A stretch of 47,667 nucleotides of DNA from Branchiostoma floridae (lineage: Eukaryota > Chordata > Leptocardii > Amphioxiformes > Branchiostomatidae). Of this stretch, positions 1 to 13,355 are shown piece by piece (the first letter of the stretch is position 1; every line of letters begins with the position of its first letter). The translations under genes and the position numbers were made by a program. The notes under the pieces were generated by a model. That model was not told the origin of the DNA. It saw only the letters and a list, made by a program, of their open reading frames with translations, and made no database searches. Location of the stretch: NCBI RefSeq assembly GCF_000003815.2, contig NC_049992.1:12571432-12619098 (forward strand), written 5' to 3'.

Positions 1-326
1 AAAGAAATTAAAGATTGCTGTTGAATCATGCTCGTCTTGTGCCATGAGCACATGTGATTATTATCTACAAATCTGGCGATGAACGTGACAGTGTGTTTGT
101 CCCACGACGAGCTCGCCTGCCCCGAAAATGACCTGAAAACTTTTGGCCTTGTTGTCTTCGAATGCATTGTTATCGATGCTTTGTAAATCATGTATTGGAC
201 ACCTAGATGTCTGAAGTGTGCATACCTCAGAAATAACTATTGTTGCATGTGTAGATCTCTTTAAGTTCCACTATTTTTAATCGACCGGTATAAGGCTTAT
301 GACCGGTATTATGCCAATGCATGTTA
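1..326. repeat. Left arm of a ~25-kb-spaced inverted repeat
   Basis: This segment matches, in reverse complement, 25111-25425 over its whole length. Roughly nine in ten positions agree by eye, with small indels that are not multiples of three. Long blocks are identical, for example the stretch around CTATTGTTGCATGTGTAGAT. Near the inner end both copies carry two CCGGTAT motifs separated by a short ATAAG/CTTAT inverted pair. The left copy may extend beyond the window edge. No frame stays open in both copies, so it is not evidently coding. It could be a dispersed repeat family, the ends of a very large element, or an old inverted duplication. Confidence 0.8.
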
Positions 327-3300
327 CAGAAGTAATGCATTAGAAACACATCTTTGCAGTGTCATACATTTATGGTAAAGAAAACTGCAAAAAGATAGCT
401 CTGCTAAGTGCCACCATTTCAAGATTTGCAGTACAAAATCTGTGAAATGACTTACAGATGATTGTTGGGTAAAAACAGTGATATCATGAAAAAATAAGAC
501 CATGATAATCTAGTTTCTTGCCTCCTGGATTAACCACTTCATCAGTTTTCCTTCAGTTTTTCCTGATTTTGCCCTGTATTTGCAAGGAGCAGAATTGACC
601 CAGCAACTTTAAAGTTATATACAGATCTACTACTAGCAATGTAATGCAAACCATGTCTACTACAAGTGACATCAAACAATCTAAATTGAATGCACCTGTG
701 TCCTAGATTCCCATCCATTTTTCAATATGATAGAGCAATTTTCCCAATGATTCATGAGACATAAATCCTAAAATAACTCATGCATCAAGCCTCTTGGAAC
801 AAACCATGTCAAAATCATTGACACATGTGTTCTCGGCAGATTCTGAGAATATGCTCAAGTATTGTATACATGTAATATCAATAATGTCAAAATCAACTGC
901 TACCAAAATCTGAACAAGTATTGTATATTTTTTGCTACAGGTCTTATTTCATGACTTTTTTTTAATGATATAAGGCAATACAACTGTTTGTTGTCAACAA
1001 AATATGCCAGGCAAAGATTTGTGACAGCATTTTTTTGACAAATGATTTAGATTTGAACAATTTTCATTGAAGTATCTCAAGATTGATACTTTGATGGAGC
1101 GATATCATTCACAGTTTTCTTGACATATGTGTAGGTGGAGATCACGCAAACCTAACAGAAGCAGAACACATTCCAGCAGGACAAAAAATCGCCACATGGC
1201 CTTGAAGCCTACCCTGAAAGGAAACATCTGCCTTTGCCAACGACTCTGAAATTAAAGACCATAAGGCCTGCATCCAAAATTGTTTACTTTCCATGCAGAT
1301 CTAGCATTTTGCCAACACAACTGTCAGCATTAAATACTTGTGAGAAACTGAAGAACTCGAGTAGAACAGCAATAAGAACACAATAAGGAACCAGAGATAA
1401 AAGTCTCTCTTCTTTACCAGAAAACAGTGGAACAATGCCACAGAACTTTCTTTAGCATTAGCTGCTGTTTTGGGTCATACCATTTCATGAAGATCGGTTG
1501 GGTCAAACATATACCTACAACTAAAAAACATAATCAACCATACCATTGGAATTGTATAACACATTTTAGGACAAACATGTCTGCATACACTTCAGTCAGG
1601 ACAGAAATATAAATGCTCTCTTACGTAACCTATGTAGCTCTACAAAACTGAACAAAATGAACACCCCTCCAAAGTGCAACAATCCAGTGTTCCAACAACA
1701 TGTATGAAGCAGTTACAATACCCCTGCTGTATTGCCAATACAAACTCAGCCATCTCACTTTCAAAGAAAGCACAGCACAAGAGCGTGCTATTTCATCACG
1801 GTCCATGCTTTTGAAAAGCCAATCGGTGAACGGGAACTGGCTGAAGTATCAACAGATACAAATGTCATAATATAGGACCACAGTGCTTGAACAAACTAAT
1901 CATTAATAATATTCTTGGGTATACCGGTAAAAAAATGGTATTGTCGGATCCGTTTAGGAATGCTTCCTTTACCGATCCATCAGTAGTATTTACCTGTGTC
2001 CTAAACCTTAGGAATAACAATTTTTGGAATCTTTGGCACTACGAAATCAGACAAAAATTACATAACAATCAAGCATCAAGAAAAAGAAATGACTTCTTTC
2101 ATAAGTAACACTGTAACATTGTACTGTTTATCCAAGTTGCTACTGAGTATGTTATCACCTTAGATGCAGAACTTCTTTCAACAATGACAAACACACAAAT
2201 TAGTTGTTTCTGGGACAAGACACTAATTGTAGATAGATAGAACCAAGGAGGTTAAGTGTTTTTTAACCTCCTTGATAGAACACATGAATTTCCTCACATG
2301 CCCCTACATAATTAGTACCTTTGGCAATATAGAAATAACAAATGTTGTTGCACAAACCTGCAGGCAAATTCCAAGAGTTCTTTTCTCTCACAGCATGACA
2401 ACTGACAGCCTTGGCAACAGCTACACAACTTTCTACATATCTCATGAACAAATCACTGTGTTGTTGTCTATGGCCTTGAAGCTCAAAACAAAGCCTTCAC
2501 ACATAATAAAATCACCAAGCTGACAACAAATGTGTCATAAACATAGCAATTATCAGGAGTACATGGCTTCTGCCCTTAGGCTATGGGTGCAACATTCTTC
2601 TGGGTTAGACAACAAATCTATGACTGGTGGGGCATTCATGCGCCTGTTTTGGTAGGGCTACTTCCTGCTCATTCATGTATCACTTTTTCAAAGGAAAATA
2701 ACTTTTAGAACAGTACTAGGCCATAGATTCAGGTAAAAGTACCAGCTAAATGCAGTGTCTATTCTACTGGAATTTGAAACATTCTTGGTTGATTTCTGTC
2801 AATATACAAAAGACTGCTCCGTAAAAGCTGTCTGTTCTGAAGTCACATTGAAAAATGCTTTACTTCCTACATGTCCTGTGTCTTTCAAAGCTTGCCAAAA
2901 GGAACAGGAAGTTCTAAGCATTTGGTAGGATTAAAATGTGTAGTACTGTACAGTTTACCTTTACTATACCAGAATATCACAGATACACATTGTATTTCTA
3001 ACATGTGCTGTGCATGCATGGTCACTGGACACGCAAATCCACAACAATGCTGATGATGAATTCAATAGCGTACAACTACAAGATGTGGCATGAACTCTAC
3101 ACTCACCTACATCTCCTAGGGTTGACACTCCATTTTGTAGAACTCAAACACATTGGACAACATCTGAACTCGGCACAACAGTTATCCCAAAAGCAACACT
3201 CCTTCCAGCTCCACCAACTAACAGCTGATTCCAAAGATGCCAAGTGGGTGGCACCAAAATGAATGGGTTGACATTTACCAGTAGCACTGGGGACAAAGGG

Positions 3301-6300
3301 GGTCTCACTTGAAGTAGTAAGCCTGCCCTTGTCATGCAAACAACAAGCAAGCTTGGGACACAGTGGCCAACTGAATGGATACTGCATACATTCCCAAACT
3401 GTTACAAAAGTCCCTCCTGCTGCAGGGCTTCGCTCCTCCAGAACTGAAAATGGTTCCTCCAAGACGCTTGCCTTGGGGTACTTGTGGATCATACCATCTT
3501 CCAGATCAGGGATGTTTCACTGTGAATGCAGAACAAACTCTACAATCTACACAAAATTTCTAGGTTACCAAAACTGAAGTATGGAATTATATCTCCAAAT
3601 GGTTAGAGGGAGGAAAAATTATGCTGCTAGGTTGGATGTCTAAAGAAAAGAGCACAAAAGGGTTTGAAATGGCTTGACCCAATTCTGACAGTCTCTTTAC
3701 TCCAGGGAGATGTAATGGCATCACTCATTAGTAGTATCTCTTGGGATCACATCTGGTTCTACATGCTATAGGAGCCACCAGTACAAGCACCATGATTGAC
3801 AATCAAGTTTTTGTTTAATTCCTGTGGCATTGCTTGTGTGGACAGACACACCAGTAAGAAAATGTCAGATATACACTGCCATCTGCTAAAGGAGACATAG
3901 CTCTATGCCACAGGGTGGGGTGCCATGACAAAGGGCACTACATCCAATCAGCATTAAGTCCCAAGCTTTTCAGAACTTACAGTAATGCTTAGGTAAGAAA
4001 ATAATAAACCCTTCGAACCTTTTTACAAAGCAAACTTCATGCAAAGACTAAACTTTCAGATTGTCTTTATCCATTTTAACTGCAGCTGTACTTCTAATTG
4101 TAGTACTATGGGGGTGATATGCTCAAGTTCAAATGAAAAAAAAAACAGCATTGCGTATCATTGCGTACTTGTATACAGCATTTGCGAATGCAATTTAAAA
4201 CGAAAATCTCTGGTTAACAAGTTGTAGTGACAGCAATGCTTGGGCAAAGAAACTTAACAGAACAAAACAAACAACGTTCTAAACTTTATACTTACCTGAC
4301 AACCACCTTGCAAGTGTACTTTATGTCTGATCTAGATAAAGTTCCAACAGCAGACATGTATACAGATTACACCAATGAAATACTGCTTGTACATTGTACA
4401 ATGCTTTCTTCTCTTAACCAAACAAGTGAGAAGTTTGGCACTCACAAGACAAATGTATCCAGCCAAGGATTGGAAACCTCATCCTACAGAGTTGAACATG
4501 GGACACCGCAAAACAACAACCGCACTGTAGTGAAAACTTTGGGCCTGACCTTCCCTTTTCTCAGCCAACAATTCAGGGTCCTTGTTGCTCAAGCTAAAAG
4601 TCTCCAGTGACAAAAGTTGTTTTGAAAATCCTGGTGATTTTTCTCTTTCCCAAAACCTGTTCTTTTGTTGGCGGGGCTTAGCTATTGTGGGGACAGGTGG
4701 GTGAGAATGGAGATAATGCTAAGGAGAGATGTAATTAAAAAGCTGTTCTGTTACAATTGGTCACAGATTGACTGCTCAAATTTAGAACTCTAAGATGACA
4801 GGGTGTGATGGCCTTCTGTAGGGTTTGTTTAGCGATGTAGAAATGTGCGTCATAACCAAACATGTGGCAAACCCACGCCAAACAATCCAACACGAGACCA
4901 AAACAATGACCAACAGCTACGAAATTGCACAAAAACAGGCTGTCGACATAATAACTTACAACTTATCCTGGTGTTTGGCATGGCAAGAATTAAGTTCTAA
5001 AATCCAGGTTTAATTACTGTGGCTGCCAAAGCACGGCTAGGACAAGAATTGTGCAATTGCACATCAGCCACATTAGTAAAGTACATGGACTAATCAAACA
5101 GGAATCTCCTAGCAACCACTGCTTGTGTTCGTAAGAAGTACAAGCCTCGTAACAACACAGTAACACAGGACAAAAGAGGGACTAAATATCATTCTCATTT
5201 GTTACTTGGGCAATCAGTGGAACAGACAAAATGTCTGCAGCATTGTGTGTTGCTCATTGTGAATGGTCTATTTTTGCACATCTACGCCTGGAAAAAAGGA
5301 CAACTTACTTTTTTTAGCAAGACTCTTTGCTTTCGTACCTACCTGCCATCTTGTGATGTCAGCATTGTAACACAGGTGTACAAGTTGAATGAAAGCACTT
5401 TTTAAAAACATTTTGGATGTTCAAATTTCTTTTTCTTTTCAGTTAGCATTAGTTTTGACTGATTCCCTATCATATCAGTCGCGCTACCAAAACACCGTCA
5501 TGTAGATCTCTCCTTAATTGTGCCAATTACTCTACATCAGAGAGGTGAAATTTATCTACTTTGACAGGACAAATGAATCCAATCAGTACTATCAACTTGT
5601 TGCAAAGGTTGGACGAACTTACCTTATCACTTAGCTCTGGTCCAAACACCAGGAAACAGTGCCAACGACATACTTGGGAATGCTTCAAAGCTTAGCCCCA
5701 GCTGGTTAAACAATACTCAGCAATACCTCCACACTATCTGCTCCAAGTGTTGCAGGGAAGTCAATGCCATGACATGTTGGGCCGGTTAAAACGTTTGACC
5801 CCTACCCCAGGGGTCACACCCTTCCGTAATTGATGGTTCTTATCAAGGAGGGAAACAGTCGTTAAACAGATGAAGTTGATAAATTTGTGATTGATGGGAA
5901 AACAGTCAATGTTTAGTGAGAAAAACTGGGGGTTGGTAAATACAAGCTGTCCAGTTTGGGCAAACACTCGAATCGGTGAGCTATCACTGAAGTGAAGTGG
6001 TAAGTTACTGCCATACAAGAAACATGTCCTTTACTTCAATTGATGAAAACTCCAAAGCATAAACAAGCCTACATTGTACATGTATGTAGAATGACTTATA
6101 ACCCCTGTGGTATTCTATGAAATGGCAATGAGGACACTGATATACAACTTTTCTCTCCAAGCAGAAGTTCGGCTCCAGCTGTTTTTTTACTGTGAACATG
6201 TTTTTTAGGCATTTTTGTCTGGCTATCTATTTTGTGCCATTTTTCGTGTCTGACGGCCAAGAGATTTGGTTGGCGCCGTACCTCTGCTTGGAGAGTAACA

Positions 6301-6879
6301 AAACATGATATTGCATACCACAGTCTCCCTAGCAGCTATGTTGGGTACTGCAGGCATGGGTGTAACGGGCAATTCTTTCACGTCAGTTGAGGTGTGACGT
6401 TATGGAACGATGTTCACTTGGAATGTCATGGGAAAAGATATTTGCTTGTAACCCAACACTAACAGCTTTGACATGCACTTGATATTGTATAGAATTTGCC
6501 TGATAAATCATTTTCATGCAAGCATCTTGCTTGTCATGTGACATTTGCTTTGTCACTGTGCCACCTTAAAATATTCATAACATCCAAGCTTACAAAATTC
6601 AAGCAGAAGTTTGAAATAGTAGGTCTACTTCTGAGTTTCAAAGTCTGGTTTGAGTATATCATTTATGCATTGTTCTCAGGCCAGATTTGCAGGAAAAACT
6701 TACAGGGTAGGAGTCTTATGGATGGCACATTCATGCTAGAGGGTTTTCAAACTTTTTACAGGCAGCTCTTTTGATAAACAGACTGGAACAGGTGGCACTT
6801 CAGCACTCAAGTTAAAAAACTACTTCTATGAAACTCGAGCAGTGTATGCAGGATCTTAGCTTTAAGTGTCTTGATGGGA
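327..6879. other. No supportable gene
   Basis: AT-rich sequence with only short open frames on both strands, the longest 127-129 codons at 4227-4610 (+) and 3103-3492 (-). Several splice-donor-like sites occur on the - strand (near 3113, 4297 and 5622), but I could not chain exons with matching phase and do not recognise any peptide. Nothing else is supportable here. Confidence 0.5.
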
Positions 6880-6883
6880 GATG

Positions 6884-7066
6884 TGTAAGAAGTCAGAGGA
6901 GCGAGTAGAACAGAAAGAAACAATATATACAAATACCCAGTGACCGACCCGGGATTAGAACCCGGGTCCTCCAGATCACAACACTAGTCGTCTAACTGAG
7001 TGAGCCAAAAGCCTGACAGGCATTTGGCATGGCCAGTTAGCACTACTTAAACCCCCCACTGTTACA
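6884..7066 (-). repeat. 3' LTR of the miniature retroelement
   Basis: This 183-bp terminal repeat is the 3' LTR in - strand reading. It contains a - strand B-box-like GGTTCTAATCC at 6952-6962, set in a T-arm-like hairpin with 5-bp CCGGG/CCCGG stem. An A-box-like TGGCTCACTCAG lies at 6996-7007. Confidence 0.88.
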
Positions 7067-7175
7067 CTACCCCCCCTCTTCTTCTCAAGATTCCTCCTCG
7101 AATCTCCAAGTTCGAGCACCCTGTGGGCAGGCACATATCCGGCCTGTTATCCACCAGGGCCACGTTGGGCGCCAA

Positions 7176-7358
7176 TGTAAGAAGTCAGAGGAGCGAGTAG
7201 AACAGAAAGAAACAATATATACAAATACCCAGTGACCGACCCGGGATTAGAACCCGGCTCCTCCAGATCACAACACTAGTCGTCTAACTGAGTGAGCCAA
7301 AAGCCTGACAGGCATTTGGCATGGCCAGTTAGCACTACTTAAACCCCCCACTGTTACA
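7176..7358 (-). repeat. 5' LTR of the miniature retroelement
   Basis: This 183-bp copy is identical to 6884-7066 except at 7258. It carries the same tRNA-like A box (7288-7299) and B box (7244-7254). In - strand reading it lies upstream of the primer-binding site. Confidence 0.88.
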
Positions 7359-7362
7359 GATG

Positions 7363-10300
7363 CTAGCTTAGCTACTCAGTGAACTGGAGGGGGTGTAGTC
7401 TCCTCAAGCTGACCTCAATACCAGGGATAATCCACTGGAATATTCCCAGAAAATCTGGTTTGCATTCCTACAACATGGACTCAGCTGTGTCCAATCCTGC
7501 TTAAGTATGCAGCTTTAAATGCTGGCATAGTTTACCTGTATCGATAAATCTAACTAAATAACATCAACAGGAGATCTAAGATTTAAACTCAGGTCGAAAG
7601 CATCTGCGTAAGAAGTTGCTAGGCTTCTTCACATGATCAATAGCCATAGAATTACCACAAAGGCATATCCTGTTCAATGATGATCCTTAAAGTTGAGTAT
7701 TCTCTTTTGTTAAAGAGAGTCATTTGTCTCCCAAAGACTTTTGAATTAGTAGTTGTTTTTATAGGAAAGGATCCTACTGGATTTAACATGGAACCACAAA
7801 GCTTAGAATTCCTAAACACCTCGCTAATTGCAAAAAGATTGAAGAATCATCCTGGATCATTAAAAATCTAAATGACTTTTAAACTTCTTGTTGTTCCTAA
7901 ACAAAAATTGAAGGCGTACTGTATGAAATTCGGAGTACAGGTAATGTAAACTCATTTTGCCATTCCAGACTGTGTTCTTGCCTGGAGCTATACTCTAATC
8001 ATGTTACACAGTAGCATGAGAAAATAACTAACACGTACCCCCACACAGGTGCCAATGGGATGGACAGCATTCTTCTGACATCACGCCAATTCTACAGAGC
8101 TTTGATTCTTCCTCAGATACGCAGGTACAGAATACTTCTAGCTCTGGTGCTGACAGCTTTAGTAACAGTTAAGGGCTACACCTTTAAAAGCTTTTGAACG
8201 ACTTTGGAATATTCCATTTTCTGAACTTATGGGGGGATGTGTGAACAAAAGATGACAACGATAGTAGTTACCAATACGTATAACTTAAAAAATGACTACA
8301 CCAAGGAGGACTTTAAACTTTCTGTAACACAAGTAACAGAAAAAAAATGTCCCCCTCAGATAAGACTGGACAATTCCAGGCACCTGATGCTAATCAGATC
8401 AAACTAATTACTAGTAAACTATCAGTCCCACAGGATAGCATTTTTCTCTGTTACTACCAGGACTACCCTATATAATGATGACAATTCTCCTGTATCAAAT
8501 TGTCCCTTTGAATGGAAGCCACTTCAATAGGGTTTGGGTATAGCTGATACATTATGAATAGAACAGTTACTGCTTTATCTATCGTGACACTTTTAAAAGC
8601 TTGTATTCACCTGAAAAAGCCCAGTTCTCTTACATTACAATAGGAGGGATGCACAAATTTAGAGATGCGGAAATCTGCACCAGAAATATCATATACAACA
8701 CACAGTATTCAGTGCTGAATTTTGAAAAGCATCATTAGAAACAGTCTGAACAGGGAAGAATGAAATAATTGACAGGACCGGAAACTAGTCAGTCCCAAAG
8801 CAAATGTAGACAGAAAGATTACTACATTCTGTATAAGAATGTACATTGTATTTGTACAAATGTACAGACAACATATCTTAGACACGAGGATTCAAAGGTT
8901 ATGTGATGCAGGATAAAAGTGTATACATATAGTGGTTATTCCATTACTTAAATTCTTCCTTACCCAAGCCAAACCTGACAGACGACTCAGACTCAGCAAT
9001 CAAGTCATCTTCAGGCACAGAGAAATTGACTAAAATTTTGTCTGATACAGATTTTACATATTCAAGTGTTTTATTCAAGATATCAAATAGCATTTATATA
9101 ATAATCATACTCCCTTCTGCTTTTTATGCACATACATACTGTGCCGTCTTAAACCTTTTTCTTGATTTTATCAACTTGAGTTAAAAGTACCAATTAGTGC
9201 TATCTTCTTCAAAAGAAGCTGCTATCAGTTAGCTCCAGTGATAAGATAAGGGGGTATTACTTACCTACACCCTCTAACTAAAGCCTAGAGGGCATATCTG
9301 ATCTACTGTGGCCTAATCAAGAAGTGGGGACACGGTGTTCCAAACAAAACCACTCCAAGGAAGGACGCAAACGATATCGAACATGGCGAAAAATCCAATC
9401 ATCACCACAATCCATTATAACGGATCACACACACGTGGTGAGATCGCGTTTCTCTTTGAACAAACTGTATACAAGGCCGTTAGGACCCCGGACTTAGGGA
9501 ATACTCCCTCTCACTTACACAGCTTTGTTTGTTTGCAGCAGAGGATTGGTAAATAACTCATCAAAGGTAAGAGGCAAGAAATATGGGGTCAGAACAAACC
9601 TGAAACCAACTGACAGACTGGTTAGAATGGCTCTAACATGTGGCTTCTCTCAAAATAAAGATGTACATAAGATACGGAAGATTAATTGATTAATTACAGG
9701 CAAGTTGACAGTCTATCTCTTTGCATTAAGGGATACTGCATGTGCAACACTTCTAGTTGTTACATAGATCACCATGGTAACCAACTCTAATGTAGGTATC
9801 GTATAACCTGATTTGAAGAATTCCTCTGTCCTGAAGATGGAAGGAAGTTTCCATGCTATTTTATAGCATCCCCTTCTCAGCATTGATGACTATTTCATAG
9901 TAGTTTTTGTCACAAAAGATAAGCTTTAATGCAGCTTATGCAAGGCATAACACTTAACAATTCGGAGCTGAAACTACTGTGTGTTTATGTTCTGATGACA
10001 TACGGAAAATGATACTGGTGACCCAGCGTATGGTTGGTTACTAGGTACACACTGATAACGGCCTACTGTAGGGAATTCTTGCAAAGTGGTTGTCTGGCTA
10101 TTTCTATCTCTTATAAGTCTTAAGCAGCAAATTTGTTCTACTTTCCACCCAAACACCTGGTTCACATCTTAAAACAAGTCTGCCAATACTGTTATCTACA
10201 CATGTATTACATAAATATGACAACATGGTAAAAAGTCCTAGTGATAATCATTAAGAGCATGTTGGAACACTGTACTCTTGACTCTTTTCAGGGCAGAAGT

Positions 10301-10506
10301 ATTTGACATTGAAAAACGTCCTGACAGAAACTTTAATCCACCTTAACAGCTGACAGATTTACATCTATACCTACTGCTTCTTTTTAAATAGTATGATCCA
10401 GCTGTCCTCATGATGTCAAAGCAAGAACAACACATTTTGTCATGGAATGCCACAGTTGGAAACCAAAAGTACAGTACTACAGGATCTTTGAACATATTCC
10501 ACATAC
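7363..10506. other. No firm gene; two weak exon-like spots
   Basis: Mostly AT-rich sequence. A + strand stretch at 8051-8173 follows a good acceptor and stays open for about 40 codons to a TAA. A - strand stretch at about 8612-8679 is open between an acceptor-like and a donor-like site. A slightly CpG-richer patch lies at 9350-9500. None could be joined to neighbours or recognised. Confidence 0.4.
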
Positions 10507-10596
10507 CTGGTGCCTAACAGTTCATATAGCCTCACCATCGTCGCCCCAAGTGAACCAGTGAGCGTCCGGAGCGTCTGGACCGAAATCCACGAATAG
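10507..10596 (-). CDS. Possible exon, unidentified - strand gene
   Basis: This is a GC- and CpG-rich island in AT-rich DNA. On the - strand, an acceptor (CGCAG at 10597-10601) precedes a 90-base stretch open in one frame across its full length, and a GTATGT donor follows. It would encode 29 full codons beginning YSWISVQ and ending MVRLYELLGT, entering with one base of a codon and leaving with two. A second frame is open for 24 codons and then stops, so the frame is not certain. It could be a downstream exon of the gene at 16336-23223, but the phase link relies on very weak intermediate exons. Confidence 0.28.
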
Positions 10597-11023
10597 CTGC
10601 GTTCAAAAATCTGACTGACTGTGCTGACGCACGTACGCTGTTACCATTGGCAATCTCTTTCTTCTCGTGCCAAACACACAACAATCCTGATGCAGTGAGT
10701 GGTGAAATATTGTCCCTTTTGATTGGTACATCTTCTGTCTGGTATAAACAGTCTACTTACTAAACCTCCAAGTAACTGATGCATGGCCGACATTAAGTGG
10801 GTCTACATGGGGTTTTCTAGACACCATGCATTGTCTTTGTGATGTACAGCCTCCTTGATATTGATTCTATTTGAGGCAGTGTCAAATATACACAAACTTT
10901 GAGATACACTATATCTAAATAAGGCTATAAGATATTTTCAGAAAATATGTAATATCTCTAAGAAAACCCCCAAAAGACCCTCTATGAAAGTTTATACCTA
11001 GGTGTCTCTGGTGCATGAAATGC

Positions 11024-11392
11024 CAAACAGTTCCAGTGAGTGCACCTGTCTGTGTATACAAGAATCTCCACACCTGATAGGCCTACACCAGGTGGGCCCA
11101 GGTAAGACATAAACCATCTGGCTCACCTGGCACAGAAAAGCAGTGTTTAGAACAGGTCACCTCTCCACAGGACTTAGAAGGTTGGTAAACATTTACAGGG
11201 TCAGCAAGAACTTGGTATGCTTCAGTCAACCTTTTCAGCTTACACTGTTGAGTGTTTTTTTACAACATTGATATTGAGAGGGTAGATTATGTAGCCATGT
11301 TTGTTGATCCATATACATGTACTAAATATAGATGCAGCCATTGGCAAAATAGTAGCAGGAATTAATCTTGATGAAGGTTACACATCAGATAA
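11024..11392. repeat. Direct duplication, copy A (E-box cluster)
   Basis: Nearly identical to 13356-13697 over most of its length, differing mainly by a ~15-bp insertion near 11313 and scattered substitutions. Four CACCTG/CAGGTG boxes lie within about 90 bp (roughly 11043-11130), and all four are present in the other copy. Weaker similarity extends about 70 bp upstream of both copies. It lies in what would be intron of the tentative - strand gene. Confidence 0.85.
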
Positions 11393-13216
11393 TCTGTAAC
11401 TCGATATTATAAGATATGGAGATTATTGCTGGACATTTTGAGTGACATCCATCACTTTTCTTCAGTCAAAGTCATCACTTAAGAAATCGTAAAATGTACT
11501 GGCAAAACAAGTCAATACTAATGTATGAGATGTAACTGGAAAACCAGCAAAATACGATAAAATCATAAATACTAATAATGTTAAAATGGTGCTGATATGT
11601 AAATCATGTCATGACAACACCATAGGAACTGTTCCTTACCTCACTGGCAAGATAAAATGTAAGCCTTGTCACTTCAAGTTATATTTTGAACTTTAGCAAT
11701 TATTATAACACAAGGCAGTAATAACCACACTGTATTTGCCATTCCCCATTTCTAATGAGCAGCATTTTCCTTGTTTTTAGCTTTTCCATAAATTTTCCAT
11801 CTAGCCCATATGTACCAATATTTATTCTACTCTTATAATCTGAAGAGGTGGCCATGAATAGTATTTCCAGCTGACCATTGCGCAACCTTCTGTGTACTGT
11901 TTGCAAAAGCTGTTGTGATTTGAAACAACTGTTGTCAGAAGTGGTGCTTTAGTAATGAGGATTGCATTGTTGGGCTCACATCCTATTCCACTTCTTATCA
12001 CCCACCCAGAGCTGTTGTAAATTCAAATATCTGTCCCAATCTTGACACTTCCATACAGAGACAAAACCTTTAAAAAAAATGAATTGCACCATTACCATGT
12101 CTTCACAATACAAGATATTTTAATTTATGGCGATTGTTGATTTTTCATGTACTTATATTGTAGTTAATATGCAATTTTCATTGAGTGAAGTCATACCCTT
12201 GTTTGTCAGGAAACTAAATACAAAGGTGGGAAGAAAGCCTTTTCACTTGCTGTGTTTTCTTTTTAGAATTTTGACACTGATTCTGGAACCTATTATAGAA
12301 CATTTCCTTTTCTTTTTTTGTGCTGATTTGCCATTTGCTGAAAATGATAGGCAACCAAGAAACAAAATTAGTGAAGCCTAAACAGTTGATTGAATTTGCC
12401 TGGCTGCAGGGGTGGATGACTAAATCATGCAGATTTTAATCAGGGCACAGCTTTTCAATCAGAGGAAAATTCAGCACCTTGGACAAAGCCAATCCTTAAC
12501 ACTTCTAGTACAAGTACTGATTAACAGAGGAATCAGCGAACAAAATTGAAACTACTCTCTTTCTGGACTAACTGTACCAAAATTGAAATGGAAAGCATTT
12601 TTTCAGCAAAAGATTTTCAGCATTGAGGAATAAAAATTGCATTCAGTTTGAAAATTAGATCACATAAATATGTTACTATACCTAGATTAGAAAGACAAGA
12701 AACTAAGAACACTGAATGATGCAAAGGACACAAACATCCCATGTTTATCAAAAATTATAAATACCTGATAAAGCAAAGGATGGCATCACCTTCCTCATAT
12801 GATGTACTAGCCGCAATTGCCAAGGAAATTACTGGGGCTCTGCTTCCCGATCAAATTAAATTCTTGGTCCAACCGTTACAAGAACCTCTGCTTAATGAAA
12901 GTGAAGAGAGAAACAATCACAGCTCAAAGCCCCCTACCTCAATATGTCAATCAATGACGTGTTGCTAAGTGATGGGGCACTTCTCGTACAATATGTGATC
13001 AGGATGGATGATCACCTATTTAGCAACCTGTATGTGGTAGGACTGCAAAATTGCCTCATTAAAAGTTGAGAGTATGTACTGCACCACTTGTGCACAAAGA
13101 ACACTGTCCTAGATGAAGAATCTATTTTTCCTCACAGTATGGTCATAAGCAGCATCGAGCAGAGGAAGGTGGAGAACTCTAGTCCACAAAGTTGGCTCTA
13201 CGCACCACGTGCAAGA

Positions 13217-13245
13217 GGATGAGTGAGTGTGAGTGAGTGAGTGTA
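13217..13245. repeat. GTGA microsatellite
   Basis: Short run of GAGT/GTGA repeats just upstream of duplication copy B. Confidence 0.7.
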
Positions 13246-13355
13246 TGGTCATATTTGTTGAAGGTCATTGCATGATGTCAAAGTATTTCTAAGCAGATTT
13301 TGATGTTTAAGAAAAAATGCAATGTCTCTGAGAAAAACCCGGAAAGTCCCTCTAT

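Larger units (their letters stand above)
6884..7358 (-). mobile_element. TRIM-like miniature LTR retroelement
   Basis: Two direct 183-bp LTRs (6884-7066 and 7176-7358) differ at one base (G at 6966, C at 7258). They begin TGTAAGAAG and end CTGTTACA on the + strand. A 4-bp target duplication GATG flanks the element (6880-6883 and 7359-7362). The 109-bp internal part has no coding capacity. Read on the - strand, a primer-binding-site-like TGGCGCCCAACGTGG (7160-7174) follows the 5' LTR after one base. A polypurine tract (7067-7086) abuts the 3' LTR, which fixes the orientation as minus. Each LTR contains a tRNA-like segment with A-box- and B-box-like motifs. The near-identical LTRs imply a recent insertion. 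The element must have moved with proteins supplied by an autonomous relative. Confidence 0.9.

Noticed and set aside
3103-3492. 129-codon - strand ORF with a donor-like site near 3113
   Set aside because: Two overlapping - strand frames are both open, the peptide is Cys/Trp-rich and unrecognised, and no matching exon was found.
4227-4610. 127-codon + strand ORF
   Set aside because: Not recognisable, no supporting splice sites or promoter, and within the range expected by chance in this AT-rich 25 kb.
5622-5730. - strand exon candidate with donor GTAAGTTC
   Set aside because: Two frames give plausible peptides but neither could be linked in phase to another exon; stops lie close by.
6952-7007. 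A genuine tRNA gene in the LTR
   Set aside because: There is a T-arm and A/B boxes, but no acceptor stem pairing, and it is duplicated exactly with the LTR. It is a tRNA-like element part, not a tRNA gene.
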